DNA of 64,000 bases, from the NCBI GenBank assembly GCA_030704615.1, contig CM060733.1, positions 19,654,001-19,718,000 on the forward strand, given 5' to 3'. The stretch is from Takakia lepidozioides. Lineage: Eukaryota; Streptophyta; Takakiopsida; Takakiales; Takakiaceae. A model generated the notes under the pieces. That model was not told the DNA's origin, searched no databases, and saw only the letters and a list, made by a program, of their open reading frames with translations. Positions 59,060 to 64,000 of the stretch are shown piece after piece; position 1 is the first letter of the stretch; every line of letters begins with the position of its first letter. A program made the translations under genes and the position numbers.

Positions 59060-59275
59060 GTTCCTATGATCCACCGCTACATTCCCAATAAACCGCACTA
59101 GGAGCAGTGCACGTCGGCTATCTCCTGACTACCATTCCAGCCTGTAGGATGTCGTTTCCTCCCAAAAATCCAGAGTGAATCCTATGGGGTATAATACCGC
59201 CCCACCAACAAGCACATCATAAGACATCGCGTCCGTAACAATGGCTTTAGCTCTCATGACTGAGCCCTCCGTAGG
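59060..59275 (-). pseudogene. Retropepsin-like (aspartic protease C-terminal) segment
   Basis: The minus-strand frame reads MRAKAIVTDAMSYDVLVGGA, then YPIGFTLDFWEE and RRALLLVRFIGNVA, with a TAG in between. The Asp-Val-Leu-(Val/Leu)-Gly phrase and the following Phe-rich strand resemble the C-terminal half of gypsy proteases. The catalytic DTG half is not present, because upstream sequence is LINE. A frameshift near 59050 separates it from the methyltransferase frame. Confidence 0.5.
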
Positions 59276-61530
59276 ATGATCAGAAGACCAGAAGTTGGTG
59301 TTGGGTTTAACATGACCTGCTTGAAGAGTTGGGATCCAGGTAGAGGGGATGGAGTCTTTAACGATTTGGTAACCATGATATAGTTTGGCCCTTCCTACTT
59401 TGAGAACTAAGTGTTCGGGCTCATGAAAGCCCCGGCTGTTCCATAAATCATTAACTTGGCTGATACCCTTCCTGTCCCAGAAAGACCAGCGATGCGCCTG
59501 CGATTTTTGCGTGAGAGAGGGGGGTTGTCATTCAAGAAGATGTGTTGTCTCAGTATTTCCTCATGGCTCTATGGTTCCGATTTTTTGAGGAAGGGTCTCA
59601 ATCTCCCCCAGGCTTGCCATATAGAAGACCATAGAGATGATCCAGGCAATTTAAGTCTGAAGCCTTGAAACACCCACCTAAAGGAGGGGTTCCACTGGGA
59701 GTTTTTGAGGGGGGACGAAGCCTGATTGTGTCCTGCCACCAAGAATTTCCACCAACCCCCCTCCGGACCGAAGAATCTGGGCAACCATTTACCTAGCAGT
59801 GCTGATATTTGCGTGTCTGGGTCTATAAGGCCCAGCCCCCCCCCCATTTTTTTGGGGAGACAGATCTGCTTCCACGATACCTGCGGTCTTTTGCGATTCA
59901 AGGAGCTGGTTTGTGCTCCTCAAACAAAGTTCCTGAGAAGAGCTCTGATCTGTTTGGTTTGTGAAGAGTTGGGCCTCCAAGAGGATGAGAAGAACCAAAT
60001 CCCTGCCGAGTGGATCTGATTTACTGCTAGCACCCTACCAGTTATTGAAAGGTGTTTGGAACCCCAGAAGGTAAGTTTTTTTTTCAATTTCGCTAGAGTG
60101 GGTGCAAAGCGTTGCTCATCCGTGAGGTTCACTCCATAAGTATAGCCCAGGTAGGTCGTTGACTGACCAGGTCTCAACCATGAGAGGCCCAGATTTGATC
60201 CCCAGGTAGGGTCTGTCCCTATCGTGGATCTGGACAGATCCCCGGCCAGGATTGCACAAGTCTTGGCCCAATTAACCTTAAAACCGGAAGCCTAACATAA
60301 CGAGTCCAGTGTTTGAGAGGTGTTGTGAAGGTTTTCCGAGGAAGCTTGCAGCATGAGAAGAGTGTCGTCCACAAACATCGAGTCTTTGACTTGCGCTGGC
60401 TGGTTGGTATGATAATTGGAGACTTGAAGGCCTACAATGTCTGTGTTGTTTTCTAGCATGTATCCCAGGGAATCTGCGACGAAAAGAAATAGGAATGGAG
60501 CTAGGGGGCAGCCTTGCCTGACAGATCTCTGAAGGGGGAATGGTTTAGAGAGCTGGCCATTAATCATGACCCTACTAGATGAGTTCTGCAAAAGAATGCT
60601 AACCCACTGGCAAAACAATTCTGGAAGACCGACCTTAGTTAGGGTTCCTAGTAAGAACGACCATTCCACCCTATCAAAAGCCTTTTCAAAATCAAGAAGC
60701 AGCAAAGCTATAGCTTGCTCGGTTTGTAGGGCATAGTATGGAGCTTCCTGGGCTAGAAGAAGATTGTCCATAATGTAGCGACCTTTTATGAATCCTGTCT
60801 GGTTGGGCCTAATCAATTTAGGAAGTAGGGGTTGTAGTCTTAAAGCCAGAGCTTTGGCAATGATCTTATAGGCTACGTTTAAAAGGGTGATAGGTCTGTA
60901 GTTAGATATGTTCGTGCGGTCTCCTTTTTTGAAGAGCAGTGTTACCACTCCTTGAGACATAGAGGCAGGCATTCGCGCTATCAGGAAGATATGATTCGCC
61001 ATGGAGAGGAAATCTTTTGAGATATCCTTCTAGAGAGCCTTGTAAAACTCCACGGGCATTCCGTCCAGTCCCGGAGATTTGCCGTTATGCAGCTTGGAGA
61101 GAGCATTCTCGAGCTCCATGTCTGTGAATGGGCCTTCCAGGGAGGCAGCTAGCTCCTGGGTGAGCAATGTTGGAGTGGATTGAAGGCAGTGATTCTAATG
61201 GGGAGATGTTGCAGTGTGACCTCCGGAGAGACTACTAAATAAAGATTCAAAGTGTTTGCCTGCTAAGCTTGCCATGTGTTTGGGAGAAGAGGCGGATATA
61301 CCCGAAGGCTGGTCAATCAGTTCAGTGATGTTTTGAGAAGCTCTCCGCAGCTTGGATTTTTTGAAGAAATATTTGGTCATCCTTTCCCCTTTTGTAGACC
61401 AGTTTATGCCTGCCTGAAGTTTGAGTTTTTGTTCATGGGTAGACTGAAGAATCTCAAGGCTTTCCTTGGCTAGGAGGTAGGTCATGTATGTGTGCTCATC
61501 ACATCTAGTGGATTCTACTCTAGATTGACA
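59276..61530 (-). mobile_element. Truncated LINE (L1-like) with reverse transcriptase
   Basis: Minus strand. 61485-61195 holds the pre-RT linker (INWSTKGERMTKYFFKK). 61002-60292 holds RT motifs: MPASMSQGVVTLLFKKGD, SNYRPITLLNVAYKI, QTGFIKGRYIMDNLL, LLLDFEKAFDRVEWSFL, RQGCPLAPFLFLF and FVDDTLLML. 60177-59560 continues with TTYLGYTYGVNL, GRVLAVNQIHSAGIWFF and WKQICLPKKMGGGLGLID, and the frame carries on to about 59280 (HRWSFWDRKGISQVNDLW). The endonuclease is missing and the 3' end joins the protease-methyltransferase segment without poly(A). Stops at about 60290 and 61190 show decay. Confidence 0.85.
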
Positions 61531-62200
61531 TGCTGAAAGACATTTATGAATTTATTTATACATATTTTACACTTCCAAAAGATCAAACAGAAAATATGCT
61601 TAAAACTATCTATTGCAATAAGATAGACATATTATTTTCAAATTCTGTGAATAATTTTATAGTATATGGATTTTTTAGTATTTCTAATAATACAAACATA
61701 TTTTCAGGCAATAAACAAAATATCTATCAAATCCATATGATATATATATATATATATATATATATATTCCAAAAAAAACGTAGCAGCGAAAGCCCACAAA
61801 TTCAGGCCCTAGAAGAGGGGGAAAAACTACCCTATTTCATTATGGGCCATGAGACCTACAGGACCATCAACACCCAGGCATACCATCACGAACAATCCCA
61901 CACACGGTGCAGGATACCAGGTTCGAATCCTGAACCACCAAGGCGACACACTGTGCACTTACCAGCTGAGCTACTAAATTTTATATTGTGCCACGTGGTG
62001 CAACAAGAAGAGGCTCCGCCAAATAAATCAAAAAATAAATAAAATATAAGTTAACAAAAATTAAAAAGAATGGAGTTTTAAATTGTGCCACATAGTGCAG
62101 TGTGGCACTCCGCATAATGTTGCCACGTGGCTCAGCGCGAATAGGCGCAGCCAGGAAAATATGTTTTACATTTATTTTTTTTAAAAAAGAAAATGAACTA
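61531..62200. other. AT-rich stretch with a (TA)n tract and tRNA-like sequence
   Basis: Contains an AT dinucleotide run at 61741-61768. Minus strand 61973-61958 is a good A box (TAGCTCAGCTGGTAAG), with GGATTCGAACC at 61930-61920 in B-box position, suggesting a SINE or decayed tRNA. No tRNA fold or gene could be completed. Confidence 0.45.
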
Positions 62201-63790
62201 TTTTCTATCGCTGGCGGCGCCCCGCGAGTCCGCCACGTGGTTCAAAGCAAAATAGGCGCCGCCCAAAAGTTATCATTAATTAATTAATTAATTAATTTTA
62301 AAAAAAATAGAAAAATAAAAACCAAAACGATTTTCTATCACTGGCACATGGAGGTTCTACGCAGCGGGAAGCGGACAGGCGCCTGCTACAAAAAATAAAA
62401 AATAAAAATAAAAAAGAAATATATATATATAAAGAGAAACCAAAATAATTTTCTATTGCATGACGGTGCCGTCCGATCTCGCCAAGGGGCGGGACGTGGA
62501 CAGGCGCCGCCCGAAAAAGGTCAAAATAAAATAAAATAAAATAAAGAATAAACCAAACCCATGTGGCTACGACATGTGATTCTGTCACATGGCGCGACGG
62601 GGACAGGGCGCCGCCATATATATATGAAGAAATCTTGGTTTGTGGATGGGACGTTGGTTGCGTCCATAATGGTGCACACATGACATACCATTATGGTGCT
62701 CCATAACTATGTTTTTTCTAAAATTATGTAAGAGGGTCACCCCATATGTATACTCATTTGCAACCGCCGTCTAAACTTGGAGTGGAGAGCAAACTGGAGT
62801 ATTGGCGCGAATGTCAACAACAAGTGTGCTTTCAGGTTAGTATTGGGGGTGTTGCGTACGCAACAGCTTGTAATTTGCATTGTGGATTTTTATTGTTTTG
62901 TGTTATGTCGTTATACGTTATTGCAATAAGGAGAATATAAAAAAGGAAGAAAGAACATCGTCGAACATATGGGTGTAGCATGCGCAACACTCCTAGTCAA
63001 ATGAAAAATTAATAGGAGTATAAGAGTAGTTATAATTTATAAATACATAAATTAAAAAAAACCCAAAAAAAAAACCAAAACGATTTTCTATGATTGGCGC
63101 ATGGCGGTTCCACCCAGCGGGGACGCAGACAGGCGCCGCCCGAGATTAAAATTTTAAATTTTAAAATTTATAATAATAATAATAATAAACCATGTGGCTG
63201 CACCACTTGATTCTGCCACATGGCGCGACGGGACAGGCGCCGCCATATATATGAAAAGATCTTGGTTTGTGGATGGGACGTTGGCTGCGTCCATAATGAT
63301 ACACATACGACATATCATTATGGTGCGTACATTATGGTGCTCTATAATTGCGTTTTTTCTATAATTAATAGTGGTCATTCTTTTTTGGTTCCTATATAAG
63401 AGGGCCACTCCATATGTATGCTCATTTACAACCGCTGTCCAAACTTGGAGTGGAGAGCAAACTAGAGTACTGGCGCGAACGTCAACAACAAGTGTGCTTT
63501 CAGGTTAGAGTGGGGGTGTTGCATACGCAACAGCCTGTAATTTGCGTTGTGGATTTTTATTGTTTTGTATTATGTCGTTATACGTTATTGCAATAAAGAA
63601 AATATAAAAAGGGAAGAAAGAGCATCGTCGAACATATAGGTGTAGCATGCGCAACACCCCTTGTTAAATGAAAAATTAATAAGAATATAAGAGTAGTTAT
63701 AATTAATTAATTATTTATAAACAAACTCAAAACGATTCTCTATTTGGCATAAGGCAGTTCTGCGCGGCGGGATGCAGCATAAGCCTTTTA
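62200..63790. repeat. Tandem repeat of about 640-670 bp with GC-rich modules
   Basis: A GC-rich module (TTTTCTAT...GACAGGCGCCGCC) recurs at about 62206, 62330, 62448, 63081 and 63731 between A/T-rich spacers. A longer block, about 62560-63030, repeats at about 63183-63710, with a 35-bp insertion in the second copy near 63365-63400. Both copies carry an 89-bp open segment (62743-62831 and 63411-63499) ending in TTTCAG followed by GTTAG. GCCACGTGG boxes occur at about 62112 and 62231. Confidence 0.88.
63393..63499 (+). promoter_or_regulatory. Putative TATA box and first-exon-like segment in the tandem repeat
   Basis: TATATAAG at about 63393-63400 precedes an open segment starting MYAHLQPLSKLGVESKLEYW and ending at a donor-like CAG/GTTAG. 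The other repeat copy has the same segment with a decayed TATA position. The ATG sits too close to the TATA box to be a normal translation start, so a non-coding first exon is equally possible. Confidence 0.3.
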
Positions 63791-64000
63791 TACTGGTGGA
63801 ATGTAGGTAGGGTGGTAGGTACTATTTGATAGGTTTGTATTGTGGGTGAATGTAGGATTGACTGGACCTAAATGGACGTTACCGACACAGTTTTAGATGA
63901 CTGCAATTGATGGTGTCATCAATTGAATTTGAATTAACTCATTAAAACCAGCAAATATATATGTCATTGGATTCTTAGCTTCAATACGCACCCATAACAA

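Noticed and set aside
61890-61985. Functional tRNA gene
   Set aside because: A- and B-box-like motifs exist but acceptor and anticodon stems cannot be formed; a SINE or decayed copy is more likely.
62200-63790. CRISPR-like array or LTR pair at the right edge
   Set aside because: Units are hundreds of bases with no unique spacers of uniform size, and the GC module recurs more than twice, so a tandem repeat fits better than either a CRISPR array or two LTRs.

Overview
The window looks like nuclear DNA of a land plant: spliced genes with GT-AG introns of roughly 100 to 1,600 bp, plant-only families, and about half the length occupied by decayed retroelements. A long PLS-class PPR protein with a complete DYW editing domain, built from almost identical 303-bp repeats and accompanied by a broken paralogue, fits a seed-free plant with heavy organellar RNA editing. 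A fern or lycophyte is my best guess, but the sequence does not settle it.

Six host genes are supported, with exons read from splice signals, reading phase and protein similarity. (1) PDK1 protein kinase, minus strand, 5' half only, running off the left edge (6-3037). (2) A PPR-DYW editing factor, plus (5638-8778). (3) Cycloeucalenol cycloisomerase CPI1 of sterol synthesis, plus, eight exons (about 23944-27448). (4) An ankyrin-TPR protein, plus, thirteen exons (28927-36246). (5) An intronless CYP94-type cytochrome P450, plus (38474-40192). (6) An AP2-family transcription factor, plus, twelve exons, with an EAR-like motif and a worn second AP2 domain (45084-51549). They do not form one pathway; they are ordinary single genes separated by repeats.

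Repeat territory: about 10.9-16.5 kb holds a decayed C-rich LINE with endonuclease and reverse transcriptase, split by a segment of opposite strand skew. About 16.5-19.1 kb holds a Mutator-like transposase remnant. About 19.1-20.6 kb holds a truncated duplicate of the PPR gene with its upstream region. LINE 3' ends with a C2HC knuckle lie in an intron of the ankyrin-TPR gene, upstream of the AP2 gene, and in an AP2 intron. From 52.4 to 61.5 kb, all on the minus strand, lies a nest of a 5'-truncated LINE, a retropepsin-like plus DNA cytosine-C5 methyltransferase (DNMT) segment, and a Ty3/gypsy element (gag, RT, RNase H, integrase) whose integrase ends in a PHD finger. The last 1.8 kb is a GC/AT-mosaic tandem repeat carrying a promoter-like and first-exon-like block.

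The most interesting content is the DNMT and PHD-finger retroelement at 53-59 kb. It suggests an element family carrying both a chromatin reader and a DNA-methylation writer. The copy here is dead (stop codons, a frameshift, missing segments), but the methyltransferase core motifs I, IV, VI and VIII are all still legible.
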